Positions 31,875 through 41,987 of a stretch of 49,392 bases of DNA are shown here, one piece after another (position 1 is the stretch's first letter; every line of letters starts with the position of its first letter). The notes beneath the pieces are model-generated. The model was not told where the DNA came from. It made no database searches and worked only from the letters and a program-made list of their open reading frames with translations. The stretch is from JBMNCR01 sp049366695 (GTDB lineage Bacteria; Bacillota; Clostridia; Eubacteriales; Alkalibacteraceae). The stretch spans positions 1 to 49,392 of the forward strand of contig JBMNCR010000105.1 in assembly GCA_049366695.1 (NCBI GenBank), given 5' to 3'. The position numbers and the translations under genes were made by a program.

Positions 31875-33332
31875 CTACCTTTTTTCTTTGGACTGTTCCC
31901 ACAACTCATCCAATGTATTTATATCAGTTTCCTTAATACTAATATTTCTTTTATATAATTCTTTCTCAATAAACTTAAATCTAGTAATAAATTTTTTAAT
32001 TGTTGTATTTAATGCTTCTTCTGGATCAACACTCAAATGTCTGCATACATTTACTATAGAAAATAGTACATCCCCTGCTTCTTCAATAATACCATCTTTT
32101 TGTGATTTCTTCAAAGAATCTTTTAATTCATTACATTCTTCAATTATCTTATCAATGCTAGATACATAGTTGTCCCAATCAAACCCAACATCTGAGGCCT
32201 TCTTTTGCACCTTCTCAGCTTTATAAAGAATCGGAAGACTTCTAGGTATTGACTCCATTAGTTCCCATTGAAAATTAATACCTTTTTCTTCTTTTTTCAA
32301 TTCTTCCCACTTGCTTTGAGAATAGTCAACTAAATCTTTTTTAAAAACATGTGGATGCCTATATATGAGTTTTTCATTGATGCCTTTTATTACATCTTTA
32401 ATATTAAAGGAATTTTCTTCCTTGCCTATTTGGCAATGAAAGATTATTTGTAATAATACATCTCCTAATTCCTCTACCAAATTATCGAAATCCTCTTTTT
32501 CAACAGCCTCTATTACTTCATAAACTTCTTCTATCATATGTTTCCTTAGAGATGTATGAGTTTGTTCCCTATCCCAAGGACATCCATTCTCACTACGCAA
32601 CTTGTCCATAATACTTAAAAGTGTATCCAATTGAGTCAGATTAATTTCATCATCAGGCGGAATATATACACTTGTAAGATAATCTATCCAATCTAATCTA
32701 TCTAATTCGTATAAGTGTATTCTTTTAATTTTTTCCTTTTCAGTAATTCCACTATTACTTACAACATAAATTTCTTTTTCATCAGCATATATCTCTAATA
32801 AATTCAATTTTACTTCAGATGCTATAAATCTATCATAGACTTGAGTAATTATATTGCCAATTTTAGTATCAGCAGTATTTTCTTTTATTGACATAGCATT
32901 TATTATTTTAAGACCATTTACTGGATCGATTTTTAAAGAAGTTATAACAACGTCTAAAAAGCTCATGCTCGAATGAATTTCAATATCTATTTCTTCTTCC
33001 TGTATATTATCTAACATTTTCAAAAGGATTTCAACTGTTTTCTCAGCAAATAATGGATGTCCAGGAACAGCATATACAACATTATCGTTTTTTTTGCATT
33101 CCTCTATTAAAAGAACAGCTATTTTATTATATACTTCTTCAAAATTTTCTGATTCATCATATACTTTATCAAAACTTTCAATTGATATATTTTCACTTAC
33201 CAAATCATTAATTATAGGATGCATCGTGGTTCTCATAAACACTTTATTACTGTTTTTTAATATTTTATACACTCCTAAGGTTAAATGATTTATATTACCC
33301 GGTCCAAGCCCCACAATATCAATTTTACCCAA
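31875..33332 (-). CDS. mazG: Tetrapyrrole-methylase-like/MazG nucleotide pyrophosphohydrolase fusion (YabN)
   Basis: The N-terminal half (to about residue 210) is a SAM-dependent tetrapyrrole methylase-like domain, starting KIDIVGLGPGNINHLT and containing YAVPGHPLFAEKT. The C-terminal half is MazG in two repeats: NGCPWDREQTHTSLRKHMIEE, then EAVEKEDFDNLVEELGDVLLQIIFH with the EExxD metal site, and a second EECNELKDSL ... EEAGDVLFSIVNVCRHL. MazG hydrolyses non-canonical NTPs. The open frame begins with a TTG at 33359 without a ribosome-binding site. A TTG at 33332 is 12 bases after GAGAGG and directly precedes the domain, so I prefer it. It lies between yabM and hup. Confidence 0.94.
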   Translation of the reverse strand: MGKIDIVGLGPGNINHLTLGVYKILKNSNKVFMRTTMHPIINDLVSENISIESFDKVYDESENFEEVYNKIAVLLIEECKKNDNVVYAVPGHPLFAEKTVEILLKMLDNIQEEEIDIEIHSSMSFLDVVITSLKIDPVNGLKIINAMSIKENTADTKIGNIITQVYDRFIASEVKLNLLEIYADEKEIYVVSNSGITEKEKIKRIHLYELDRLDWIDYLTSVYIPPDDEINLTQLDTLLSIMDKLRSENGCPWDREQTHTSLRKHMIEEVYEVIEAVEKEDFDNLVEELGDVLLQIIFHCQIGKEENSFNIKDVIKGINEKLIYRHPHVFKKDLVDYSQSKWEELKKEEKGINFQWELMESIPRSLPILYKAEKVQKKASDVGFDWDNYVSSIDKIIEECNELKDSLKKSQKDGIIEEAGDVLFSIVNVCRHLSVDPEEALNTTIKKFITRFKFIEKELYKRNISIKETDINTLDELWEQSKEKR

Positions 33333-33395
33333 TTCAAAGACATTCCTCTCTATATACAAATATGTGTTCTAATTTTTTCTCACTTGGTTTAAATA

Positions 33396-34985
33396 CTATA
33401 GAAATTTTTCAATAAATGATTTCATTTTACCTTTCACCGGCATTATTTCTAACTCTTCCTTGGTTAAACCTTTAATCACTATTAATACTATTATGTATGC
33501 AAATACGCATACAACTATAGTAATAATAACTGCAAAACTATTACCCAAAAACAATAATAGAACGTTATATGTATTGATACCAACTATAGCCATTATCAAT
33601 GATGCTGTCAAGGGTTTAATAATTGTTTGATTATAATTAATTTTAATTCCTATATATTTCTTTAATGATCTATAATTTAATATGCTTGATATTAAATAAG
33701 CTCCAAGGTTACTTAATACTAACCCATATATATTCACACTTGGCATAGCAATCAATATATAATTAAATATATATTTAAATACCAAACCAATAAGTAAATT
33801 TTTTACAGGAATCATAAACTTATCTAGTCCTTGTAAAATGCTTTGTAAAGTATTTGTAATCATTATAAGTATAGTAGTAAATGATAAATATTTTAATATT
33901 TCTCCACCATATTGTGCTGAAGGAAATAACATTTCAAAGATTGGTTGAGATAATATAGACAGTCCTATAGCACACGGCATAGATATCAATATTATAATTC
34001 TTATGCCCAATTCTGATTTATATTTTATTGATCTGATATCTTTTAGAACAAAAGATTCACTAATTGCTGGAACTAATGTAATAGCCATAGCTGAACTAAA
34101 GGTTAAAGGAACATTTACCATTGTTTGAGCCAATCCATAATCTCCAAACAATACTGTAGCAATCTGTTTATCAAATCCGGCAACATCTAATCTAGGAACA
34201 TACATAAATGAATTCACTAGTCCAAACAATGATACTACCGCAGAAGCTAAAGTGACAGGAACTGCTATTTGAGCTAATCTTTTTAATAAAAAAACTATAG
34301 ATTCATTTTTATATGTCTTTTTAGATTGTTTTATTTTTATATTGAAATCTTTTAAATAAATCATAAATACAAACAATAAAAACATCGAAGTAAAAATAGC
34401 CGCAATGGTTGCACCAGCAGATGCTCCACCTGCCCCAATTGCTTGATTGTAACTATTTGTTAAATAATAACATAACCCTATACCAAAAACTACCCTAATT
34501 ATTGATTCAATTATTTGTGAAATAGCACTAGGAGTCATTATTTGCATCCCTTGAAAGAAACCTCTGATGGAACACATTATTGCCACAAACAACGGCGCTA
34601 AAGATAATCCGATTATGGAATAATATGTATCTATATGCCAACCGGCCATATTTATTATCCAACGCGCACCAAAATACATAATTACACTAGATATTGCTCC
34701 TAAAATAAATAAAGCCACCATTGAAATTTTAAATACATTATAAACCCCTAAATAGTTTTTAACAGATGCTCTCTCGGCAACCATTTTTGAAATAGCTACT
34801 GGTACACCAATTACAGATATAGTCAAAAGTAAATTGTAAATATTATAAGAGTTATAATACAAACCATAACCATAACTATCTAAAATACGACCAATGGGTA
34901 TTTTGAAAAATAACCCTAATAATTTTGCTATTATTCCTCCCACTGCAATTATACTTGCACCTTTTATATATGAATTTTTGGACAA
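33396..34985 (-). CDS. yabM: Polysaccharide flippase of the YabM/SpoVB (MOP) family
   Basis: A 529-residue integral membrane protein with about 14 helices. It starts with KNSYIKGASIIAVGGIIAKLLGLFFKIPIGRILDSYGYGLYY, the hallmark first helix of SpoVB/MurJ-like lipid-linked oligosaccharide flippases. Position between spoVT and yabN identifies it as the YabM orthologue. It could export lipid II or another undecaprenyl-linked sugar for wall or cortex synthesis; the substrate is not readable here. The start is a TTG at 34985 with AGGGGG about nine bases upstream. An extended -10 promoter candidate is at 35050-35058. Confidence 0.92.
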   Translation of the reverse strand: MSKNSYIKGASIIAVGGIIAKLLGLFFKIPIGRILDSYGYGLYYNSYNIYNLLLTISVIGVPVAISKMVAERASVKNYLGVYNVFKISMVALFILGAISSVIMYFGARWIINMAGWHIDTYYSIIGLSLAPLFVAIMCSIRGFFQGMQIMTPSAISQIIESIIRVVFGIGLCYYLTNSYNQAIGAGGASAGATIAAIFTSMFLLFVFMIYLKDFNIKIKQSKKTYKNESIVFLLKRLAQIAVPVTLASAVVSLFGLVNSFMYVPRLDVAGFDKQIATVLFGDYGLAQTMVNVPLTFSSAMAITLVPAISESFVLKDIRSIKYKSELGIRIIILISMPCAIGLSILSQPIFEMLFPSAQYGGEILKYLSFTTILIMITNTLQSILQGLDKFMIPVKNLLIGLVFKYIFNYILIAMPSVNIYGLVLSNLGAYLISSILNYRSLKKYIGIKINYNQTIIKPLTASLIMAIVGINTYNVLLLFLGNSFAVIITIVVCVFAYIIVLIVIKGLTKEELEIMPVKGKMKSFIEKFL

Positions 34986-35338
34986 CTTCGTATTCCCCCT
35001 ATTAAACTTATACCTAATAACTTATACTCATATCTACATAATTTATTCAATTATAACACCTAAAAGTATTATTACATAATTAATTTTATTAACTTCACTT
35101 GAAAACAGTGCCCGCAAATCTTCAACTAATTAATTGTTTTCTAAAAATTATTTTAAATATTCGGTTAGTATCAAAATAGAAATAATAGATTGCATAACAA
35201 ATGAGGACACTGAAAAGGTCAACAAACTTATATTCACTACACAATATATATTAATAAAATAAACGATGTTAACTATATATTGTCTAATAAAATCTAAATT
35301 AGAGACTTATTCAATGCCCTCGTAATTACCAATTCTTT
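34986..35338 (-). other. 353-bp spacer between spoVT and yabM
   Basis: It holds the yabM promoter candidate and a perfect 10-bp inverted repeat, ACAATATATA/TATATATTGT (35241-35250 with 35274-35283). No gene or recognised RNA is seen. No T-tracted terminator is visible after spoVT. Confidence 0.5.
35050..35058 (-). promoter_or_regulatory. Extended -10 promoter element before yabM
   Basis: On minus, TGTTATAAT is a perfect TGnTATAAT extended -10 about 65 bp before the TTG start. No good -35 is seen at 17-18 bp. Confidence 0.4.
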
Positions 35339-35890
35339 TTAATGTTCCATCTGTTTACCTAAAAAATATGCACCAGTTTCTGCTATTTTAATTTCTCCTT
35401 CACTCATTTTAAAACTTTTATCATCTGTTAATAGAAAGATTGCTCCAATTGGGTCTCCTTCCGCAAGTATAGGTGAAATCACTTGAGTAGTAAATTCATC
35501 TTCTTTTCCTTCTGATAATATACTATAATGTTTTTCACTATTTTTATCAGCTATTACAGTTTTCCTTTCTTCAATTATCTTTTCAACTTGTTCACTAATT
35601 CTCTTATTTATCAAATCTTTTTTTGGCAAACCTGATACGGCTATAATGCTATCTCTATCACATATACAACTAATATATTTTGTAGCTTGATGAACTGAAT
35701 CCGTATATTCTTGAGCAAAATCACTCAATTCACCTATGGGAGAATATTTTTTTAAAATAACTTCTCCTTGTCTGTCAGTGTAAATTTCTAGTGGATCCCC
35801 TTCTCTAATTCGAAGTGTCCTTCGAATTTCTTTAGGTATTACAACTCTACCTAAGTCATCTATCCTTCTAACTATCCCTGTAGCTTTCAT
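35339..35890 (-). CDS. spoVT: Stage V sporulation protein T
   Basis: SpoVT is a forespore transcription factor that modulates sigma-G genes. The N-terminal AbrB swapped-hairpin DNA-binding domain is MKATGIVRRIDDLGRVVIPKEIRRTLRIREGDPLEIYT (residues 1-38, extending to about 50). A GAF-like C-terminal domain (about 55-180) makes the tetramer. The 183-residue length matches the family. The ATG at 35890 has AGGAGG. It is monocistronic between the PrsA-like genes and yabM; B. subtilis has mfd-spoVT-yabM. A sigma-G-like promoter precedes it. Confidence 0.97.
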   Translation of the reverse strand: MKATGIVRRIDDLGRVVIPKEIRRTLRIREGDPLEIYTDRQGEVILKKYSPIGELSDFAQEYTDSVHQATKYISCICDRDSIIAVSGLPKKDLINKRISEQVEKIIEERKTVIADKNSEKHYSILSEGKEDEFTTQVISPILAEGDPIGAIFLLTDDKSFKMSEGEIKIAETGAYFLGKQMEH

Positions 35891-35927
35891 TTTTTCCCCT
35901 CCTAAAAATAACTGTTTATCTAAAATT

Positions 35928-35958
35928 TAGTATTATATTTTAGAGTAGTTTTTATTCA
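35928..35958 (-). promoter_or_regulatory. Sigma-G-like promoter of spoVT
   Basis: On minus, TGAATA (35958-35953), an 18-bp spacer and AATACTA (35934-35928) match the sigma-G elements TGAATR and CATAMTA at all but one position. spoVT is a sigma-G gene in B. subtilis. Confidence 0.45.
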
Positions 35959-35960
35959 AT

Positions 35961-36000
35961 TTTTTCAAAAAACCCTCGACTTTATATTGTCAAGGGTTTT
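35961..36000 (-). terminator. Intrinsic terminator after the second PrsA-like gene
   Basis: The 12-bp stem AAAACCCTTGAC/GTCGAGGGTTTT (36000-35989 with 35980-35969, one G-T-type mismatch) is followed on minus by TTTGAAAAAATTG and begins just past the stop at 36004. Confidence 0.75.
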
Positions 36001-36003
36001 TCA

Positions 36004-36957
36004 TTATAGTTTATCGCTATATATTTTTATATCGTATTTTGACTTCTCTTCATCAAAATATTCGTTGTATTTTTCTGTTCCTTTTTCTATCAATAAATCA
36101 CTTTTTATCGTATCTTCAATTTCTCCATATTCTAAAGGTTCTTGTTCATCTTTATCATATAAATATACGATATAATAATAATCTTGACTTATAAAAGGTG
36201 TGCTCATCTCTCCTATTTTCATATCAAATGCAATTTCAGAGAAATCTTGAGGCATATCTCCATAGTATATAGCACCGAAATCAGAAGCATTCAAAACATT
36301 TTCGTCATCTGTATATGTTTTTATAGCATCTTCAAACTTGATATCATTATTATCAATATCCGAATAAATCTCATCTGCTTTTTCCTGAGTTTCAGTTATA
36401 ATACTCATAATGGAGATAGTACTATAATTATAATAATCAATATTTTTTTCATAGAATTCTTTTGTTTCTTCGTCATTTATTGTAATTTCCTCAGTTACTT
36501 CATTGTACAAAGAATATATATAATGATTTTTTTCTGATAATTGAAAAATATATTCTTCAAATTCAGTTCTTTTTTGCCCTCTTTTCTCTAAAAACTCTTC
36601 ATAACTATCTTCTCCATCATATATCTCAATAATACTTTCAATTAATGAATCAGCCTCAGATTGAATAGTATCCTCATCAATTTCGATGCCAATATTTTTA
36701 GCCAAATCTATCAATATGTAACTTTCAACCAAATTATTAAGCATTTCTTCTTTTATATAATCATAATCCTCTCCTTCTTCGGGGAAAGTATATCCATTAA
36801 CACTATAACTTATTTCTGTTAAAATCATCTGCTTATCTAATTCTTCGACGAATATTTCTTGATCATTTACTTGAGCTACTACATTTGATTCTTGGCTACA
36901 ACCTATTATTGAGAATATCATAAAAGATATTAATATAGTTATTATTATTCTCTTCAC
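36004..36957 (-). CDS. PrsA-like lipoprotein with degenerate parvulin domain
   Basis: A 317-residue lipoprotein. The signal is MKRIIITILISFMIFSIIGC with the lipobox cysteine at C20. A SurA_N/PrsA chaperone region follows (QVNDQEIFVEELDKQM ... DEDTIQSEADSLIESI, about residues 28-150). The C-terminal rotamase-like part has DFGAIYYGDMPQDFSEIAFDMKIGEMSTPFISQDYYYIVYLYDK. The canonical parvulin opening (A/V)xHIL is replaced by STISIMSII, with no histidine, so prolyl-isomerase activity is doubtful. The protein is strongly acidic. The start is a GTG at 36957 with AGAAGGAG. It lies 14 bp after its full-length paralogue and ends at a terminator. Confidence 0.9.
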   Translation of the reverse strand: MKRIIITILISFMIFSIIGCSQESNVVAQVNDQEIFVEELDKQMILTEISYSVNGYTFPEEGEDYDYIKEEMLNNLVESYILIDLAKNIGIEIDEDTIQSEADSLIESIIEIYDGEDSYEEFLEKRGQKRTEFEEYIFQLSEKNHYIYSLYNEVTEEITINDEETKEFYEKNIDYYNYSTISIMSIITETQEKADEIYSDIDNNDIKFEDAIKTYTDDENVLNASDFGAIYYGDMPQDFSEIAFDMKIGEMSTPFISQDYYYIVYLYDKDEQEPLEYGEIEDTIKSDLLIEKGTEKYNEYFDEEKSKYDIKIYSDKL

Positions 36958-36971
36958 GTGTACTCCTTCTC

Positions 36972-38441
36972 CTAATCTAATCTTTTAGGATACGTTTTTA
37001 TTTTATAATTTTCTTTTAAATTCTCAATATAAGTTTCGAACGGATCAATTATTTCTTCTTTATCTACTTGTGCATCATTTACTAATTTTTCTATATAAGC
37101 AATTAATTCTTCTGTAGTTTTTTCATCTAATAGAATATTTTTTATCTCTTCCTTCTTCTCTTCTAACGTAGGAATTTCTACCATATTCTTATCATATACA
37201 TATATAATATGATAACCATAATCACTAAGAACTGGTTCACTCACCCCTCCTACATCTAATCCAAAAGCAGCTTCAGAAAATTCCGTAACCATTGCAGTAT
37301 AGGTAAATTCTCCTAAATCTGCTGCTTCACTTACTTCTTCATTCTCTTCGTATTTTTCAAAAGCTACTTCAAATGAATCAGCATCAGTGATTTCACCACT
37401 TATTTGATTAGCTAAATCTTCAGATTCTGTTAAAATATGCTTTGCAGAAACAGTACTCTCATCATATGAAGATTTATTAGTATTATAGTACTCTTCTATT
37501 TCGCTATCTGTAATATCAATCGTACTTTGAATATCATCACTTAACGCCTCTTGGTACAATTGAACTTTTGCATTTTTATTGATTAATAAATCAAATTTTT
37601 CACTATTTAAATAATATCCTTCAAGATAAGAATCCAGTTCATCTTCTCCAAGTAAATTTGTATACATAGATTTAATTTCTTCTGTTCTTGTTTGGATATC
37701 ATCATCTTTTAATGTAATCTTTTGAGCCTCTGCATCTTTTTTAATTAAATAACCTTCTACCATATCATCTATTATTTGGTCGTAAATTGATAGTAATGAT
37801 TCTTCGTCAGTAGGTAACCCTTGACCATAATAAGTATAATAGTAAAATTCCATTTCACATAACTTGTAATAAAACTCATCTTTTGTTAGATTTTCTTTAT
37901 CTACTACAGCTACTACTTTTCCTAACTCTTCTCCACTATTTTCTTTTAATTCTTCAGTTATAAAAGCATTAGCATACTCAATATCTTCTAAAAATTGTTT
38001 TATAAATTCTTCAAATTCTTCTCTAGTAAGGTATCTTTCTTCAATAAATGCAATATAACTTTCTTCATCTTCGAATGCTGAAAGAAATTGTTCGATATAA
38101 CTATTTGCATTTTCTTCTAATGAAGTAGCATCAACTTCGTAGCCATTGTCTATAGCTTCCTTTTTTAATACATATATTTCAGTCATTTTATTTAGCAAAT
38201 CTTCTTTCATCTCTTGCAATTCGTCATCAACGGGCATTTCATACCCATTTAGTTTGTACATTAATTCATAGTATGTCAGATATAGCACAAATTCTTTCTT
38301 TTGTATCTTTTCGTCACTTGTTTTGAATACGATTCTTTGCATATCCTTTTCAGGATCCACTTGTATCAATGAACATGAAGTAGTACTTATTGTTAATGCT
38401 AAAATTACAAGCATGGGAATAAGTTTCTTAATCAATTTCAA
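36972..38441 (-). CDS. prsA: PrsA-like peptidyl-prolyl isomerase lipoprotein with duplicated chaperone domain
   Basis: A 489-residue lipoprotein for folding exported proteins outside the membrane. The signal peptide ends in STTSC (lipobox cysteine C23). Two SurA_N-like segments are visible: FKTSDEKIQKKEFVLYLTYYELMYKLNGYEMPVDDELQEM (about 38-77) and VAVVDKENLTKDEFYYKLCEMEFYYYTYYGQGLPTDEES (about 176-215). These look like an internal duplication. The parvulin domain starts VSAKHILTESEDLANQI and includes ADLGEFTYTAMVTEFSEAAFGLDVGGVSEPVLSDYGYHIIYVYDK. It is very Glu-rich. The start is a TTG at 38441 with GAGGAGG. It lies 41 bp after mfd. Confidence 0.92.
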   Translation of the reverse strand: MKLIKKLIPMLVILALTISTTSCSLIQVDPEKDMQRIVFKTSDEKIQKKEFVLYLTYYELMYKLNGYEMPVDDELQEMKEDLLNKMTEIYVLKKEAIDNGYEVDATSLEENANSYIEQFLSAFEDEESYIAFIEERYLTREEFEEFIKQFLEDIEYANAFITEELKENSGEELGKVVAVVDKENLTKDEFYYKLCEMEFYYYTYYGQGLPTDEESLLSIYDQIIDDMVEGYLIKKDAEAQKITLKDDDIQTRTEEIKSMYTNLLGEDELDSYLEGYYLNSEKFDLLINKNAKVQLYQEALSDDIQSTIDITDSEIEEYYNTNKSSYDESTVSAKHILTESEDLANQISGEITDADSFEVAFEKYEENEEVSEAADLGEFTYTAMVTEFSEAAFGLDVGGVSEPVLSDYGYHIIYVYDKNMVEIPTLEEKKEEIKNILLDEKTTEELIAYIEKLVNDAQVDKEEIIDPFETYIENLKENYKIKTYPKRLD

Positions 38442-38482
38442 ATAATTTACCTCCTCTTAATGATATAACATATCTATTATAT

Positions 38483-41400
38483 CTAATTTGTTTGATTTTT
38501 TATACTTTTTATTTTTTCTAGTAATTCTTTTATATCTAAAAGCATCTTTATTCCTTTAGATTTTAATCGCAACGCTAATGATGTGTCTTTTATTCCATCA
38601 GAATAAAATTGTACATTATAAATCTTAATTAATTCTTTAATTTCTTCATGATTTAAAAAATAATTATTTCCAAATGTAAAAATTATATCTTCGCCTTTAT
38701 TTTTAACTTTATTTACACCTAATAACGCAGCTATTTTTTTTATATATGAAATATATAATAAATTTTGTACACTTTGTGGCAAATCACCAAACCTATCTTC
38801 TATTTCTTCTTCAATATCATACAATTCCTTTTGCGATTCTATTCCGATAATCTTTTTATATAGTTCGTATTTTTGTTTTTCACTATTTACATACTTTGTT
38901 GGTATATATCCATCAACATCTAATTCAATAGCCGTATTTAATTCTTCTACTATTTCTTCTCCTTTTAACTCTTTTACTGATTCATCTAGAAGTTTACAAT
39001 ACATATCATACCCAACAGAAACTAAATGCCCATGCTGCTTAGCTCCCAATATATTTCCTGCACCTCTAATCTCTAAATCTCTCATTGCAATTTTAAACCC
39101 CGACCCAAACTCAGTAAAATCCTTGATTGCTTTTAATCTTTTTTCTGCAACCTCACTTAATACTTTATTTTTTTTATATGTTATATATGCAGAGGATAAT
39201 CTATCAGAACGCCCTACTCTTCCTCTCAATTGATATAATTGTGACAACCCCATATGATCAGCATTCTCAATAATAATAGTATTAACATTAGGTATATCTA
39301 ATCCCGACTCAATTATAGTAGTACAAACCAAAACATCAAATTCATTATTTATAAATTGTATCATTTTTTTCTCTAATTGAGTTTCTGACATCTGTCCATG
39401 TGCAATATCAATTTTTGCATTTGGAACCATCTTATTTACTTTGGCCGCAACAAAATCTATATCTTCAACTTTGTTGTATACATAAAACACTTGTCCCTTC
39501 CTTGATAATTCATCTTCTATTGCATCTTTTATTAATACCTCATTATATTCCATTACATAAGTCTGAACAGGCGTCCTATTTCCAGGTGGCTCGTTTAATA
39601 TGCTCATATCTCTTATTCCAATCATTGACATATGCAATGTCCTTGGAATTGGAGTAGCACTTAAAGTCAAAACATCAATATTTGCCTTTAATTCTTTTAT
39701 TTTTTCTTTATGTCTAACACCAAACCTTTGTTCTTCATCAATTATCAATAATCCTAGGTCATCAAAAAATATATCTTTAGATAGCATTCTATGAGTACCA
39801 ATAACTATATCAACTCCATGTTTTTTTAGTTCGCCTACTATTACATCTTGCTGTTTTTTTGATCGAAATCTTGATAACATCTCTATTTTGATTGGATAGT
39901 CTTCAAATCTTTGAATAAAACTATTAAAGTGTTGTTGAGCTAAGATTGTAGTAGGTACTAATATAGCCACTTGTTTGTTATCCATTACTGTTTTAAACGC
40001 AGCTCTTATAGCTACTTCTGTTTTCCCATATCCAACATCCCCACATAATAATCTATCCATAGGCATAGCTCTTTCCATATCGCCTTTTACTTCAATTACA
40101 GCTCTTAATTGATCTTCAGTTTCTTCATATGGAAATTTCTCTTCAAATTCCTTTACCCAACTACTATCAGTGGAGTATGAAAATCCTTTAGCATGTCTTC
40201 TCTGTGCATACACTTTAATAAGGTCTTGGGCCATGTCTTTTACAGAATCTTTTGCATATTGTTTTGCTTTTTGCCAATCGTGACTTCCTAATTTACTTAT
40301 TCTTGGATGCTTATCACCAAAACCTATATATGTTTGAACAGATTCCATTTGATCTACAGGTATATATAATTTATCACCTTTTGCATATTTAAGGTGTAAG
40401 TAATCCTTTTTTATACCTTCGACTATTATTTGCTCAATCCCCATGTATACACCAATACCATGAGTATCATGCACTATATAATCTCCTATATTTAATTGTG
40501 TAAAAGATTCTATCTGTTTTCCTCTTGGCCTTTTTTTTCTTTTATTTGTATTTTTTATATTATAAATTTCTTTTTCTGTTATAAATATACATTTATCGTC
40601 TATTAATATTACGCCTTTTTCCAGTGGACTTTTTAGTATATTTATGTTTCCTCTTATTATATTTTCTTCATTTACTAAATGACCAACTATACTATATTCC
40701 AACAACATATCTCTTATGGATGTAGCATTTTGTTCACTATTTACAGTAATAAATATTGTATATTCCTCTTTATTCCATTTGATCAACTGATCTATAAATT
40801 CTGGCAATTTACCGTAAAAAGAAAATGTAGGCTTTGATTTAGCATCAATAATATTATCGTATTTAACAAATGTGTTTTTCTTATTAAAACTTTGGAAGTC
40901 AATAGTTTTTAGATTTAATAATTTATTTGTTACCTCTTCAAATGTAAATATTCTTTCAAAAAAAGAAGGCAATACTTCTCCTTTTTCCAATAAACCTTTA
41001 TAGTCTTCTTTCATATGAGTAATAAAGCTTTCATATTTACTCTTAAATTTATCTGCATTATTCATAACAAATATATTATCATTATTAAAATAGTCTACTA
41101 TTGAATTAAGATCTTTTGAGTAATATGGAATCAATGGGTCCAATTTATTCATTCGTCCACTTTCGTAGTTTTGAATTAATTCATTAATTTTTTTATCCCT
41201 TTCAGTTTCAATTTTCCTTTTATATTTACTCATCTGAGTATTGAATTTTTTCAAAATCAACGCTTTATCACTATCGGTAAAAATTATTTCTTTAGCAGGA
41301 GCAATTATCGTCTTCTCTAATTTTTTAATAGATCTTTGAGAATTGATGTCAAACAATCTAATTGAATCTATTTCATCATCAAAAAATTCTATTCTTATTG

Positions 41401-41965
41401 GTTCATCATCAATTACATTAAATATATCTATCAAACCACCCTTGATAGCAAATTGACCTTTATTTTCAACCTGGACAGTCCTCTCATATCCTGACTTAAT
41501 TAATTTATTAACCAAATTCTCCATTGGAATTATGTCCTCTAACTCCAATAAAACATAAAAATCAGTATAATATTGTGAAGACAACATCTTTTTAAACAAA
41601 ACATCAAAGGAAGTTACAATGACTTTACCTTTACTAAATAATATATTATGCAATCCCATTATACGGTTAAAAGCGATTTCTTTACTATGAGAATCTACAA
41701 AGTAAAAATGCGAAGGCTCACTATTAAAAAAGTAAGCTAGATTAGGAACTAATTTATTTATATCATTTGCGTATTTTTTTGCAAGCAACTCATTTTCACA
41801 TATAATTAAAAGATTCTTTTCATCTTTAAGTATTATTGAATATACAAACTTAAGTGTATCTTCAATGTTACTCAGACCTATATGTTTACTACCCGAATCA
41901 ATTGATACCATCAATTGATTATATGCTTTAGTTTCTTTTATTATCTTAGACAAAATTCCCTTCAT
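38483..41965 (-). CDS. mfd: Transcription-repair coupling factor
   Basis: Mfd displaces stalled RNA polymerase and recruits UvrA; in sporulating bacteria it also affects forespore gene expression. The 1160-residue protein has a UvrB-like N-terminal region and an RNA-polymerase-interacting CarD-like domain (FTQLNIGDYIVHDTHGIGVYMGIEQI, about 493-518). The RecG-like helicase has Walker A RLLCGDVGYGKTEVA and LLIIDEEQRFGVRHKE (DEEQ box). TIIESGLDIPNVNTIIIENADHMGLSQLYQLRGRVGRS and a TRCF C-terminal domain follow. The ATG at 41965 has GAGGTGAG. Order pth-mfd-spoVT matches B. subtilis. Confidence 0.98.
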   Translation of the reverse strand: MKGILSKIIKETKAYNQLMVSIDSGSKHIGLSNIEDTLKFVYSIILKDEKNLLIICENELLAKKYANDINKLVPNLAYFFNSEPSHFYFVDSHSKEIAFNRIMGLHNILFSKGKVIVTSFDVLFKKMLSSQYYTDFYVLLELEDIIPMENLVNKLIKSGYERTVQVENKGQFAIKGGLIDIFNVIDDEPIRIEFFDDEIDSIRLFDINSQRSIKKLEKTIIAPAKEIIFTDSDKALILKKFNTQMSKYKRKIETERDKKINELIQNYESGRMNKLDPLIPYYSKDLNSIVDYFNNDNIFVMNNADKFKSKYESFITHMKEDYKGLLEKGEVLPSFFERIFTFEEVTNKLLNLKTIDFQSFNKKNTFVKYDNIIDAKSKPTFSFYGKLPEFIDQLIKWNKEEYTIFITVNSEQNATSIRDMLLEYSIVGHLVNEENIIRGNINILKSPLEKGVILIDDKCIFITEKEIYNIKNTNKRKKRPRGKQIESFTQLNIGDYIVHDTHGIGVYMGIEQIIVEGIKKDYLHLKYAKGDKLYIPVDQMESVQTYIGFGDKHPRISKLGSHDWQKAKQYAKDSVKDMAQDLIKVYAQRRHAKGFSYSTDSSWVKEFEEKFPYEETEDQLRAVIEVKGDMERAMPMDRLLCGDVGYGKTEVAIRAAFKTVMDNKQVAILVPTTILAQQHFNSFIQRFEDYPIKIEMLSRFRSKKQQDVIVGELKKHGVDIVIGTHRMLSKDIFFDDLGLLIIDEEQRFGVRHKEKIKELKANIDVLTLSATPIPRTLHMSMIGIRDMSILNEPPGNRTPVQTYVMEYNEVLIKDAIEDELSRKGQVFYVYNKVEDIDFVAAKVNKMVPNAKIDIAHGQMSETQLEKKMIQFINNEFDVLVCTTIIESGLDIPNVNTIIIENADHMGLSQLYQLRGRVGRSDRLSSAYITYKKNKVLSEVAEKRLKAIKDFTEFGSGFKIAMRDLEIRGAGNILGAKQHGHLVSVGYDMYCKLLDESVKELKGEEIVEELNTAIELDVDGYIPTKYVNSEKQKYELYKKIIGIESQKELYDIEEEIEDRFGDLPQSVQNLLYISYIKKIAALLGVNKVKNKGEDIIFTFGNNYFLNHEEIKELIKIYNVQFYSDGIKDTSLALRLKSKGIKMLLDIKELLEKIKSIKNQTN

Positions 41966-41987
41966 TACTCACCTCTAAACACCACTA

